From Alphaproteobacteria bacterium (GTDB lineage Bacteria; Pseudomonadota; Alphaproteobacteria; Micropepsales; Micropepsaceae): a stretch of DNA of 64,000 nucleotides. The stretch lies in NCBI GenBank assembly GCA_019241645.1, contig JAFAWQ010000039.1:62001-126000 (forward strand), read 5' to 3'. The position numbers were made by a program, and so were the translations under genes. How positions within the stretch are numbered: the first letter of the stretch is position 1; every line of letters begins with the position of its first letter. Below the pieces are notes generated by a model. The model saw only the letters and a list, made by a program, of their open reading frames with translations, was not told the origin of the DNA and did no database searches. Below are positions 54,993-64,000 of the stretch, piece after piece.

Positions 54993-56243
54993 CTACTTCT
55001 TCGTCACGCTGAAAACGACGCCATTGCTGGAGGCGCCGCCCGAGGCAGTGGTGCCATAGAAGACGTGATTGTCTTCCACCAGGCCGGCCGAATAACCGCC
55101 GCCATCGGCGCCGGTGAAGGCATGCAGCACCTTCTCCTTGCCCTTTGAGGTGACCTCATAGACGGCGCCGCATTGGCAGCCCGCATCGCCGCCGCTGCTG
55201 GCGGTGCTGTAGAGATTCTTCCCGACCAGCAGCATATCGCCTTCCGGGGCGCCGCCATCGGTTCCGCCGGTGAAGTTGTACAAGGTGGTCAGCGTTCCAT
55301 CCTGGGTGAGCTTGAAGACCGTGCCGGCGGCATGGGCGCCGCCATCGACGGTGCTGCCATAGACGTTGCCGTCCTTGTCGAGCGCCAGCCCGCCATAGAG
55401 GAAGCCTCCATCCTCTTGGCCGGTGAAGCTGTAGAGCGTCTTGAGCTTTCCTTTCGGCGAAAGTTTGTAAACGGTGCCTTCATCGCTGGCGCCGCCGAAC
55501 GCGGTAACGCCGTACAGATTTCCCGCGGAATCGCTCACCACCCCGTGCTCCGGAAACAATCCGTCGGTGCCGTTGAAGGCATGCAGGACGGTGAATGTCC
55601 CGTCGGCGGCGTATTTGTAGACCGTGCCGTCGCCATTGACGCCGCCGAACAGCGCCGTACCGTAAATGTTGCCCTGTTTATCGCGGATCAGATTTCCCCG
55701 GAGGAAAGCGCCATCGTCCGCCGTAAAATCGTGCAGGATTTTGTACTTTCCCTTCGCCGTGATCTTGAAGAGAACGCCATTGCCGTTCGCGCCACCGGAT
55801 CCGGCCGTCCCGACGATATCGCCGTTCGGCATCAGAAGAACGGCGCCATCGGGACCCGAACCGTCGGTGCTATTGAAGGAATGAAGCAGAGTCTGCGTTC
55901 CGTCCGGCGCGAGCTTGAAGACGGTGCCGAAACCGTTGGCGCCGCCGAAATCGGTGGTGCCGTAGATGTTGCCTTCGTCGTCCAGCGTGACATTGGCGCC
56001 TGAGCCGCCGCCGTCATTCGGGCTTCCGGCAAAATCATGCAGGACCGTGTAGGTGGGATCAGCCGCCACGCCGCGCGCCGCGCCAAACGCGGATGTATGG
56101 TTGCCGTGCAGCGCGCGGTCTCGGTGCGAATCGGCGCGAGACGCCGCAGCAGGCGTCAAGGCGGCGAGCGCCAGCGCCGAACCGAGCAGCGCAACGCGAA
56201 TGTGTGTGAAACTCAAACGCATGGAAATCCTCCTTGAAGACAT
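54993..56243 (-). CDS. Secreted GloVer-type tandem repeat protein
   Basis: Repeats DEGNIYGTTDFGGANGFGTVFKLAPDGTQTLLHSFNSTDG. Confidence 0.9.
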   Translation of the reverse strand: MSSRRISMRLSFTHIRVALLGSALALAALTPAAASRADSHRDRALHGNHTSAFGAARGVAADPTYTVLHDFAGSPNDGGGSGANVTLDDEGNIYGTTDFGGANGFGTVFKLAPDGTQTLLHSFNSTDGSGPDGAVLLMPNGDIVGTAGSGGANGNGVLFKITAKGKYKILHDFTADDGAFLRGNLIRDKQGNIYGTALFGGVNGDGTVYKYAADGTFTVLHAFNGTDGLFPEHGVVSDSAGNLYGVTAFGGASDEGTVYKLSPKGKLKTLYSFTGQEDGGFLYGGLALDKDGNVYGSTVDGGAHAAGTVFKLTQDGTLTTLYNFTGGTDGGAPEGDMLLVGKNLYSTASSGGDAGCQCGAVYEVTSKGKEKVLHAFTGADGGGYSAGLVEDNHVFYGTTASGGASSNGVVFSVTKK

Positions 56244-56383
56244 TGCCCATCTCCTCGTGTGCCTGGGAGATTTGAGAGTGCGGGAGACTAAGCATCGAGC
56301 GCGGCTCTCCGCAATGCGATTTCGCTTCCGCCAATGTGTTTCACGCGTCCTGCATTTTCGCCCGTGGATTGGGCGTGCCGGGA

Positions 56384-56989
56384 CTACCGCTTTGCGAGTT
56401 CGGAGCTGATTGCTTGCGCAAGCAAGGGTACAACATCATGAAAAGCTGCAATCACTCGTTCCTGCGAATAGTTGCTGCAACTGGGGTCGGTGTACTTCGG
56501 GTCGGCGCGAAGCAGAACGTATCCCGGTAGCCGGGGGACGGTCGCAGTGTCCACGTAATCGTATTCGCGCTCAAGAAGGGTTTCACCGCGCGCGTCTGTC
56601 AGCTTTGTCCCGATCAACATGATCGGTTTGCAATCTCGGCCAAAAGGCGCATCGGGCATATAGTCTGCGACCTTTATAATGACGGACAGAACAGCGTCAG
56701 CCGACCTCTCATCTGGAACGAATTGATATCCTTCCTTGATTAGAGCCGCTCCGATGGCATTTCTGCCATCCACCGCGACATTCGCGCGTCCTAACAGGGA
56801 TCGAGGCGGTCCCCCGGCCTTTTCAAAGAAAGGACGGTCTGGGGGTTCTATAATTGCACCAAAGTAGATGGTGTGAACCGACGCGAGTCGTTCTCGGTCC
56901 ACTGGCGCAGTGGCGCAGGCCGGAACCAACAAGAAGGCAATGGACACTTGAGCGGCGACTGCAGCACATCTAGTCCAGCGCACGATCAA
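56384..56989 (-). CDS. Hypothetical lipoprotein
   Basis: VSIAFLLVPACATAP lipobox; ORF 201 aa. Confidence 0.65.
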   Translation of the reverse strand: MIVRWTRCAAVAAQVSIAFLLVPACATAPVDRERLASVHTIYFGAIIEPPDRPFFEKAGGPPRSLLGRANVAVDGRNAIGAALIKEGYQFVPDERSADAVLSVIIKVADYMPDAPFGRDCKPIMLIGTKLTDARGETLLEREYDYVDTATVPRLPGYVLLRADPKYTDPSCSNYSQERVIAAFHDVVPLLAQAISSELAKR

Positions 56990-57294
56990 TATTCTCCATT
57001 GAGCGCTACCTGACGTTCAGGAACAGTGACGCGCGTTAGGCACATTTCATTTTGACGCGCTGAGTCCCAAATGGTTATCGGCTCGCACTGCGGCGATAGA
57101 TAGGTGATTGTTTCGCGCTTTTCCGAAATCGGGTGATACGGGGCAGTCACCATGAAAAGCCCGCCCACGCTAGCGACAATCGCTAACGTGAAAAGCAACG
57201 CGATTGCGCCTGGCAGGACTGACTCACGCGTCATTGTGTAAAGAATATCACGCCCCGCGACGCTGCCAATCCTGAGATGAATACCGATTTCCAC
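56986..57294 (-). CDS. Small membrane-anchored hypothetical protein
   Basis: One TM; overlaps 56384..56989 by 4 nt. Confidence 0.55.
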   Translation of the reverse strand: MEIGIHLRIGSVAGRDILYTMTRESVLPGAIALLFTLAIVASVGGLFMVTAPYHPISEKRETITYLSPQCEPITIWDSARQNEMCLTRVTVPERQVALNGEY

Positions 57295-57487
57295 GCGGCG
57301 GATGCGTCATAAAAAGACCCGAGGAGTGCCGATACGCAACCTGCCAGCGGGGCGAAGCCACAGCTCGCAAGGCGAAACCGCCATTTGTACACGCAATAAA
57401 ATTTTTTCTTAAATATCGTCTACCACGTCCTATTATGTGCTACTATTCCTTCTATGGGTACAAGATGACACAGGACGCGGCAAAAAC

Positions 57488-57823
57488 ATGGCTATAGTCG
57501 GAACAAAACAGGAATATCGTGCACCTATCCAGATTGCGCAGGCGGTGGCGGCCCATGCGTTCGGCCTGCCGTTAGCGGCTATCGCGAACGCCGAAGTGCC
57601 GGCCGGCCCGCAGGCCTTCAGGGGCCGGCAGCTCGCCATTTATCTCTCCCGCTCAGTCCTGAAACGCAGTCTGCGAGGGGTGGGCCGCGCCTTCGGCCGT
57701 ACGCATCCGACCGTGCTGCACGCCTGCCGTCGGATCGAGGAAGAACGCGAAGATCCCGTCTTCGACCGCACAGTGGAATGGCTGGAAATGCTGGTGCGGC
57801 GTGCCGCCCGGGTGGCGGCATGA
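57488..57823 (+). CDS. gafY: GafY-like protein: DnaA-domain-IV-like helix-turn-helix
   Basis: SVLKRSLRGVGRAFGRTHPTVLHACRRIEEEREDPVFDRTVEWLE; followed by DUF6456 gene via ATGA overlap. Confidence 0.78.
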   Translation: MAIVGTKQEYRAPIQIAQAVAAHAFGLPLAAIANAEVPAGPQAFRGRQLAIYLSRSVLKRSLRGVGRAFGRTHPTVLHACRRIEEEREDPVFDRTVEWLEMLVRRAARVAA

Positions 57824-58620
57824 GCGCGATACCCGAGCACGAACTGCAGCGAGAAGGCCGGCGTGTTTTGCGCAAGCTGGCCGATTCCAAGGCGCACCTG
57901 GAGCACCTCCCCAACGGCAGCTGGACCGTGGTCCAGCGCGGCGACCGCGAGTCCGGCCGCATGCGAATCGCATCCGGACTGATCAAGGCGTTCCGCGAGC
58001 GTGGCTGGCTCGAGGCAGCGGAGGGCGAGGCATTGCGCCTCGGCGCCGGCGGGCGCAGCTGGCTGATCGCGGAGCTGGCCGGGATCGATATCTCGGCCGC
58101 GCAGCACCAGTCGCTGGGTTTGCGGCTGGTGCAGAACGACCGTGGCGGCGAGGATCTGGTGGTGGTCAATCAGGCGGAGTCGCCGCTAGCCTGGCTGCAT
58201 GCCCGCGGCGCGCTCGACAGCGTTCAGTTCGAGGCCGGCGAGCGCCTGCGCCGGGACTATACCCTGGCGCAGCTCGAGCCCCGGCTATGCACCGATCTGA
58301 GTGCACCCGTCGTTTTGGGCGGCAACGGCCCGAAAACGATGTTCATTTCCGACACTGTTCTCGCCGCCAAACAGCGTTTGGCGAAAGCCTTGGGGGCTGT
58401 GGGACCGGGCCTTTCGGACGTCCTGTTCGATGTCTGCTGCGCGCTTAAGGGGCTCGAAACGGCAGAGAAAGAGAAAAGCTGGCCGCGCCGTTCTGGCAAG
58501 GTTGTCTTGGCACTCGCGCTCGATCGCTTGGCCGACCACTACGGTCTGCGGCCCGCGGCCATCTCAGGCCGCATGCGCAGCTGGTCGGCCGACAACCTCG
58601 AACCGGCGCGGCCGATTTAA
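57820..58620 (+). CDS. gafZ: GafZ-like DUF6456 protein
   Basis: GERLRRDYTLAQLEPRLCTDLSAP...ISDTVLAAKQRLAKALGAVGPGLSDVLFDVCCALKGLETAEKEKSWPRRSGKVVLALALDRLADHYGL. Confidence 0.8.
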   Translation: MSAIPEHELQREGRRVLRKLADSKAHLEHLPNGSWTVVQRGDRESGRMRIASGLIKAFRERGWLEAAEGEALRLGAGGRSWLIAELAGIDISAAQHQSLGLRLVQNDRGGEDLVVVNQAESPLAWLHARGALDSVQFEAGERLRRDYTLAQLEPRLCTDLSAPVVLGGNGPKTMFISDTVLAAKQRLAKALGAVGPGLSDVLFDVCCALKGLETAEKEKSWPRRSGKVVLALALDRLADHYGLRPAAISGRMRSWSADNLEPARPI

Positions 58621-58725
58621 TGGGGTCGAAAAACCCAAAAGTGGTGATATCGACTGCTGCCCCTCAGGCCCAACCACAAAATGTTGTGCCGTGGTGCATG
58701 CAGCGGCGGCGGCTGGCGAGCGGCT

Positions 58726-58819
58726 GGCGGACAGGGAGGGATTCGAACCCTCGAAACGGCTCATCACCGTTTACGCACTTTCCAGGCGCGCGCCTTCAAC
58801 CGCTCGGCCACCTGTCCGC
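58726..58819 (-). tRNA. tRNA-Ser(GGA)
   Basis: Reverse complement gcggacaggtggccgagcggttgaaggcgcgcgcctGGAaagtgcgtaaacggtgatgagccgtttcgagggttcgaatccctccctgtccgc: 7-bp acceptor stem, long variable arm, TTCGAATC loop. Confidence 0.95.
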
Positions 58820-58947
58820 GGAAGGCGCGGACTATAGCCAGCGCGACCCGCGCCGCAACTGCACAACCGCGCCGCTTCTTGAAACCGCGGGGCTGCGCGC
58901 CATATCGCAACTCTTTGCCCGCCGGTGGCAAACGCCCAAAGGAGCTT

Positions 58948-59643
58948 ATGCCCGAACCTGTACCTGCCATTCTCCTGCGAGACATTTCTCTGACGCTGAC
59001 GAGCGCGGCGGGGCCGGTGAATATCTTGTCCGGCGTGTCGCTCGCGGTGGAGCCGGGAGAAGCCGTGGCGCTGGTAGGGCCGTCCGGCTCCGGCAAATCA
59101 TCGCTGCTGATGGTCGCCGCGGGCCTGGAAGCGCCGACCTGCGGCCGCGCCATGGTCGCCGGAACCGACATCACCGGGCTTGGCGAGGATGCGCTGGCAC
59201 GCTTCCGCCGCGGCACGATCGGCATCGTGTTCCAGTCCTTCCATCTCATTCCCACCATGACGGCGTTGGAAAACGTCGCCGTGCCGTTGGAGTTGGCGGG
59301 CATGCGCGACGCGTTCGAGCGGGCGCGCGCGGAACTGGCAACGGTGGGTTTGGCCGCGCGCGTGGATCATTATCCCGCGCAACTCTCCGGCGGCGAGCAG
59401 CAGCGCGTGGCGCTGGCGCGCGCCACCGCGCCGCGTCCTGCCGTGCTGTTTGCCGACGAGCCTACCGGCAATCTCGACACGCAGACGGGCGCAGATGTCG
59501 CCGAACTGCTGTTCGCATTGCAGGCGCGCGATCGCACCACGCTTTTTCTCGTGACTCATGAGGAATCCCTGGCGCGGCGCTGCCATCGCATCCTGCGCAT
59601 GAAGGATGGCCGCATCGTCGCAGACGAACGTGTGAACGCATGA
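58948..59643 (+). CDS. ABC transporter ATP-binding protein (LolD/YbbA-like)
   Basis: LVGPSGSGKSSLLMVAAGLE, LSGGEQQRVALARA, VLFADEPTGNLD. Confidence 0.95.
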   Translation: MPEPVPAILLRDISLTLTSAAGPVNILSGVSLAVEPGEAVALVGPSGSGKSSLLMVAAGLEAPTCGRAMVAGTDITGLGEDALARFRRGTIGIVFQSFHLIPTMTALENVAVPLELAGMRDAFERARAELATVGLAARVDHYPAQLSGGEQQRVALARATAPRPAVLFADEPTGNLDTQTGADVAELLFALQARDRTTLFLVTHEESLARRCHRILRMKDGRIVADERVNA

Positions 59644-62171
59644 CAGCGTTGATGTTGGCAGTGCGGTTCGCACACCGCGAATTGCGCAGCGGATTTTCCG
59701 GCTTCCGCATCTTCTTCGCCTGTCTGGTACTGGGCGTGGCGGCAATTGCCGGTGTCGGCTCGCTGGCACAGGCAATGCTTATCGGGCTCGCGTCGCAGGG
59801 GCGCGAATTGCTTGGCGGCGATGTTTCGGTGGAGATCGTGCATCGCGCCGCCACGCCAGACGAGCATGCGTTTCTGTCGCGATATGGCCGCGTATCCGAA
59901 GTCACCTCGATGCGCGCCATGGCGTACGCGCTGGCCAAAGGCGCTCAGAGCGAACGCCAGCTCATCGAATTGAAAGCGGCAGATTCCGCTTATCCGTTGT
60001 ACGGCAGCGTCGGCCTCACGCCAAGTCCATCTCTGTCCCGTGCACTGATTTGCAATGGACAAACCTGCGGCGCGGTTGTCGAACAGACATTGCTGGAACG
60101 ACTGCATCTGTCCGTAGGCGGAACGATGCGCATCGGCAGCCAGACTTTCCGCATAGCGGCGGTGTTGCAAGGCGAGCCCGACCGCATCTCCGGCGGCTTC
60201 AGCCTCGGTCCGCATGTGCTGATCTCGAACGAGGCATTGAAACGAACGGGTTTGGTCGTTCTCGGCAGCCTGATCGAATATCGCTATCGCGTGGCGATGC
60301 CGCCGGGCAGTTCCATTCCTGCATTCAAGGCAGCGGCGAAACGCGAGTTCCCCGATGCCGGATGGCAAATCCGCGACCGCAGCGACGCGGCGCCGGGCCT
60401 GCGGAGGTTCATCGAGCAGATCACCATGTTCCTCACACTGGTCGGGCTCACGGCGCTTGCAGTCGGCGGCGTGGGCGCCGGTCAGGCGGTGAGCGCCTTC
60501 CTTGACCGCAAGCGCACCGAAATTGCGATCCTGAAGTCGCTGGGCGCGGACGGCGTGCTCATCTTCCTCACTTTTTTTCTGCAGGTGATGGCGATTGCGC
60601 TGCTTGCGGTGATCTGCGGATTGCTGATCGGCATCTTCCTGCCTTTCCTGCTTGAACAATCCTATGGCGCGCAAATTCCGGCACCTGCGCAGTATGGGAT
60701 CTACGCCGGTCCGCTGATTCTTGCGGCAGCGTTCGGACTGCTGTCAGCCATCGTGTTTTCCGTGCCGCCGCTGGCGCGCGCGAGGGAGATCGCGCCGGCC
60801 TCGCTGTTCCGCGATATTGTTGCGCCCGCGAAACATCGTGGCCGGCTGCCCTATCTCGCGCTGACCGGTACGGCCGCGTTGTTCGTGATCGCGCTGGCGC
60901 TGTGGATTTCGCCTTCGCCGATTTTCGCAGCGTGGTTTCTGGCCGGTGCCGCTGGTTCTCTGATTGCCTTGCGGCTGATCGCTGCGGGTTTTCGGCTTCT
61001 CTTGCGCAAGCTGCCGCGGCCACGGCGCGCGGGGTGGCGGCTTGCGCTCGCCAATCTCACACGGCCTGGTGCGGCAACGGCCGGCGTTGTTGTCGCGCTC
61101 GGCCTGGGACTGACACTGCTTACGGCCGTGACTTTGATCGACCGCACCATCTCCGCGCAGGTGAAGGACGCGCTGCCCGGCAGGGCGCCCACCTTCTATT
61201 TCGTCGACATCCAGCCGGATCAGGCGGCAGCGTTCGACCGCATCATCGCCCGTTTCCCCGCCGCGCGGGATTACCGGCGCACGCCTATGATCCGTGGACG
61301 CATAATCGCGCTGAACGGCGTTCCCGCGGCACAGGCGAAAGTCGACCAGGGTTCCCGCTGGGCGCTGAACGGCGACCGCGGCATCACCTACGCCGCCACG
61401 CCACCGAAAGGCACAGACATCGCTGAAGGGAAATGGTGGGCGCCGGACTATCGCGGCCCCACCCTCATCTCCTTCGACTCGGACCTCGCCGAAGGCATGC
61501 ATCTCAAGCTCGGCGACCGCATGACCTTGAATGTGCTCGGACGCGAGATCGAGGGCCGGATCGCCAATCTCCGCAACGTGGACTTTTCCAATGGCCGCCA
61601 GAATTTCGTGCTTGTTCTTTCACCGGGATTGATCGATCGCGCGCCCCACAGCTTCCTCGCCACTGTCGCTGTTCCGCCGCGCGACGAAGAACCGATGTAT
61701 CGCGCCGTCACAGATCGTTTCCCCAACATCTCGACCGTTCGCGTGAAGGACGCGATCGCGCAGGTGAACGGGCTCTTGCGACAGTTGGCGGATGGTGTGC
61801 GCGCGGCCAGCCTCGTTACCATCCTCGCGGGATTGCTTGTGCTGGCGGGCGCCATTGCCGCGGGGCAGCGCGCGCGCATCTACGATTCCACGGTGCTGAA
61901 AGTGCTTGGCGCCACGCGCGCCCGGATCGCCGGAATCTATGCACTGGAATACGGGCTGCTGGGCATCATCACCGGGACGCTGGCACTTGCCGCGGGAACA
62001 GCCGCCGCCTGGCTCGTCGCGCGCCGCGTGTTCGATGTGCCGTTCGTGTTCGATGGCGGCGCGGCACTCGTTACGGTGCTGGGCGGCGCGTCTGCTACCT
62101 TGCTCTTCGGGCTTGCGTCGACCTGGACTGCCCTCTCCGCCCGCCCCGCCACGCAGCTGCGCAAGCCATGA
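59640..62171 (+). CDS. FtsX-like ABC permease (YbbP-type)
   Basis: 843 aa, multiple TM, FtsX-type repeats; ATGA overlap with ATPase gene. Confidence 0.93.
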   Translation: MTALMLAVRFAHRELRSGFSGFRIFFACLVLGVAAIAGVGSLAQAMLIGLASQGRELLGGDVSVEIVHRAATPDEHAFLSRYGRVSEVTSMRAMAYALAKGAQSERQLIELKAADSAYPLYGSVGLTPSPSLSRALICNGQTCGAVVEQTLLERLHLSVGGTMRIGSQTFRIAAVLQGEPDRISGGFSLGPHVLISNEALKRTGLVVLGSLIEYRYRVAMPPGSSIPAFKAAAKREFPDAGWQIRDRSDAAPGLRRFIEQITMFLTLVGLTALAVGGVGAGQAVSAFLDRKRTEIAILKSLGADGVLIFLTFFLQVMAIALLAVICGLLIGIFLPFLLEQSYGAQIPAPAQYGIYAGPLILAAAFGLLSAIVFSVPPLARAREIAPASLFRDIVAPAKHRGRLPYLALTGTAALFVIALALWISPSPIFAAWFLAGAAGSLIALRLIAAGFRLLLRKLPRPRRAGWRLALANLTRPGAATAGVVVALGLGLTLLTAVTLIDRTISAQVKDALPGRAPTFYFVDIQPDQAAAFDRIIARFPAARDYRRTPMIRGRIIALNGVPAAQAKVDQGSRWALNGDRGITYAATPPKGTDIAEGKWWAPDYRGPTLISFDSDLAEGMHLKLGDRMTLNVLGREIEGRIANLRNVDFSNGRQNFVLVLSPGLIDRAPHSFLATVAVPPRDEEPMYRAVTDRFPNISTVRVKDAIAQVNGLLRQLADGVRAASLVTILAGLLVLAGAIAAGQRARIYDSTVLKVLGATRARIAGIYALEYGLLGIITGTLALAAGTAAAWLVARRVFDVPFVFDGGAALVTVLGGASATLLFGLASTWTALSARPATQLRKP

Positions 62172-62263
62172 GACATCGAATAGCGGCTTCGCACGGGCGT
62201 TCACCCGGAACCGGGAGGTGGCACAATCGTTCCGAAACGGGGCCGAAACAGGAGCACTGAACC

Positions 62264-62497
62264 ATGACAAAACTCGGCATCGCCGCAGGCCTGACTGCCG
62301 CATCGCTGCTGGCCGCCTGCGCGCACAACGATTCTGCACCACCGCCTCCCCCGCCACCGGCGCCTCAGGCCGACATGCAGACGCAGCAGAGCACCACCAC
62401 AACGACGGAAGACACCGGCGGCGGCGCGTCTTATCGATCGAACAGCGTAGGCCCCTCGGGCGGCGGATCCGGTGGTGGATCCGGCGGCGGCCGCTAG
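62264..62497 (+). CDS. Small low-complexity lipoprotein
   Basis: MTKLGIAAGLTAASLLAACAHND lipobox; GGGSGGGSGGG tail. Confidence 0.7.
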   Translation: MTKLGIAAGLTAASLLAACAHNDSAPPPPPPPAPQADMQTQQSTTTTTEDTGGGASYRSNSVGPSGGGSGGGSGGGR

Positions 62498-62503
62498 AGA
62501 AGA

Positions 62504-62535
62504 AGAGGCGGCGGACCTTTTCGCCCGCCGCCTTC
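62504..62535. terminator. Possible bidirectional terminator between convergent genes
   Basis: agaggcggcgg accttttcgc ccgccgcctt hairpin. Confidence 0.5.
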
Positions 62536-63011
62536 TACTTTACGTCCACCGGAACGCCGGGCTCGCGCTTGGCGGGGCGAATGACCAGCGAAGACTTAAC
62601 ACCGGCCACGTTCTTGGCGGCCGTCAGCGTATTCGTAATGAAGGCCTGAAAGCTGGTGAGATCCTTCGCGACACACTTCAGCAGGAAATCCACTTCGCCG
62701 GAGAGCATGTAACATTCGCGCACCTCCGGCCAACTCCGCACCTGCTCCTCGAAGCGCTTCAAGTCGCCGTCGGCCTGGCTTGAAAGCCCTACGAATACAT
62801 ACGCACTGACCTCATATCCCAACCGTTTCGCATCGAGGTCGGCATGATAGCCGCGGATGTATCCGGCCTTCTCGAGCGCTCGCATGCGGCGCAGGCACGG
62901 CGGCGCGGTTATCTTCGCGCGCCGGGATAATTCCACGTTGGTAATGCGGCCATTTGCCTGCAGCTCGGACAGAATTCTGAGATCGATTGAATCGAGTTTC
63001 TGATGTTCCAT
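62535..63011 (-). CDS. Lrp/AsnC family transcriptional regulator
   Basis: LDSIDLRILSELQANGRITNVELSRRAKITAPPCLRRMRALEKAGYIRGYHADLD. Confidence 0.95.
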   Translation of the reverse strand: MEHQKLDSIDLRILSELQANGRITNVELSRRAKITAPPCLRRMRALEKAGYIRGYHADLDAKRLGYEVSAYVFVGLSSQADGDLKRFEEQVRSWPEVRECYMLSGEVDFLLKCVAKDLTSFQAFITNTLTAAKNVAGVKSSLVIRPAKREPGVPVDVK

Positions 63012-63161
63012 GTGGACCTTGAGGAATATGAGGTAAGCGGCATTAAACTCCTCTTGGCCCGGTTGAGCAATAAAGTGTCGCAAGTATAAGGCGTCGATCG
63101 CTAGCCTTTTTCCGGGAATTGGGCGCAGGCAAGCGTAAACCATCATCACAGGATCGCGAGG

Positions 63162-64000
63162 ATGACCAGACACGAACGGGACATCGGCGAGATTCTCGAA
63201 ACCCTGGATGTGATCGCGTGGGACGGTCCGGTGTTAACCAACATGTCGGGGTCGCCGGTTGACGCGCTGGAGGATGGAAAAGTTCTTTATCTGCCTCGAT
63301 TGGGATTCGGCTTGTCCGCCGGTGAAACGCGGTTTCTCTCGCCCGCCATGGCGGATGCCGCGGCCAAGAATGTCAGCTACCATCCGCCGTCGGACGCGCT
63401 GAAACACGCGCTGGGCTCGGCCGAAGACCTCGCCGCGATGAAGGCGATGCTGCGCCGCTATCATGAGCACGCGCTCGCGCTCGTCCGCCTGCTGCTTCCG
63501 CAATATGCCGACTCACTTGAGATCGGCCGTACGAGTTTTCGCCCCGCTGAGATCGCAGGCCGGCGGCTCAGTGCGAAAAGAGATGACACACGCCTGCATG
63601 TGGACGCGTTTCCGTCTGCGCCTACCGGTGGCAAGCGAATTCTTCGCGTGTTCACAAACGTCAATCCGGACGGCAAAGGCCGCGACTGGCGTCTGGGCGA
63701 GAGATTTGAAGAGGTGGCGCTCGCCTTCTCGGGTAAGCTGCCCCCATATTCCCGCGCGCGCGCCAGATTCCTGAACACCATTGGAGCGACAAAAGCATTT
63801 CGCACGGCCTACGATCACACAATGCTCAACATCCATGACCGCATGAAAGCCGACGACGAATATCAACGCGCGGCCGAACAAAACGCATTCAGCTTTCCGC
63901 CGGGATCGACATGGATTGTGTACACCGATCGGGTGAGCCATGCCGCGATGGCGGGACAGCATCTTTTCGAGCAGACATTCTATCTGCCTGTGAAGGCGAT
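63162..64000 (+). CDS. Kdo (3-deoxy-manno-oct-2-ulosonic acid) hydroxylase-like protein, truncated by window end
   Basis: Absent from ORF track because it runs off the end; MTRHERDIGEILETLDVIAWDGPVLTNMSGSPVDALEDGKVLYLPRLGFGLSAGE...RDDTRLHVDAFPSAPTGGKRILRVFTNVNPDGKGRDWRLGE... Confidence 0.8.
   Translation, partial: MTRHERDIGEILETLDVIAWDGPVLTNMSGSPVDALEDGKVLYLPRLGFGLSAGETRFLSPAMADAAAKNVSYHPPSDALKHALGSAEDLAAMKAMLRRYHEHALALVRLLLPQYADSLEIGRTSFRPAEIAGRRLSAKRDDTRLHVDAFPSAPTGGKRILRVFTNVNPDGKGRDWRLGERFEEVALAFSGKLPPYSRARARFLNTIGATKAFRTAYDHTMLNIHDRMKADDEYQRAAEQNAFSFPPGSTWIVYTDRVSHAAMAGQHLFEQTFYLPVKA

Noticed and set aside
58726-58819. tRNA-Ser as a prophage attachment site
   Set aside because: No integrase nearby and no duplicated tRNA 3' end noticed; GTA loci do not excise.

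Overview
High-GC window, most likely alphaproteobacterial, dominated by a minus-strand RcGTA-type gene transfer agent (GTA) structural cluster at about 28.5-11.4 kb. Gene order is small terminase-like gp1, TerL, portal, gp3.5-like, protease, capsid, connector, adaptor, DUF3168, major tail, gp10, chaperone, tape measure, DUF2460, DUF2163, NlpC/P60, megatron. A DUF2793 fibre gene, an M15 endolysin and a holin-like gene follow downstream. A two-gene pair at 57.5-58.6 kb (DnaA-domain-IV-like HTH protein plus DUF6456 protein, ATGA overlap) matches the GafY/GafZ GTA activators. Main unusual points: (1) an Xre/MbcA-RES toxin-antitoxin pair ends 17 nt before the first GTA gene on the same strand; (2) about ten GC-rich palindromic elements punctuate only the GTA cluster, and several are read in frame inside GTA proteins, including two insertions in the NlpC/P60 gene; (3) the megatron is split by a +1 frameshift at CCC-C followed by TGA; (4) terminator-like hairpins sit inside the GTA operon, which fits GafZ-type antitermination; (5) two TPR genes and a secreted-protein gene lie between the NlpC/P60 and megatron genes, with a duplicated TPR-gene 3' end; (6) a sulfotransferase gene lies on the opposite strand inside the fibre/lysis module. 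The rest is mostly chromosomal: PhoPQ-like two-component system, KaiC-like ATPase plus hybrid kinase, PBP1A, Kef-type antiporter, AbrB/PIN TA pair, GT90, several secreted repeat/propeller proteins, an ABC transporter, an Lrp regulator, tRNA-Ser(GGA), and a Kdo-hydroxylase-like gene running off the end. All family calls come from reading the translations; no database search was possible.
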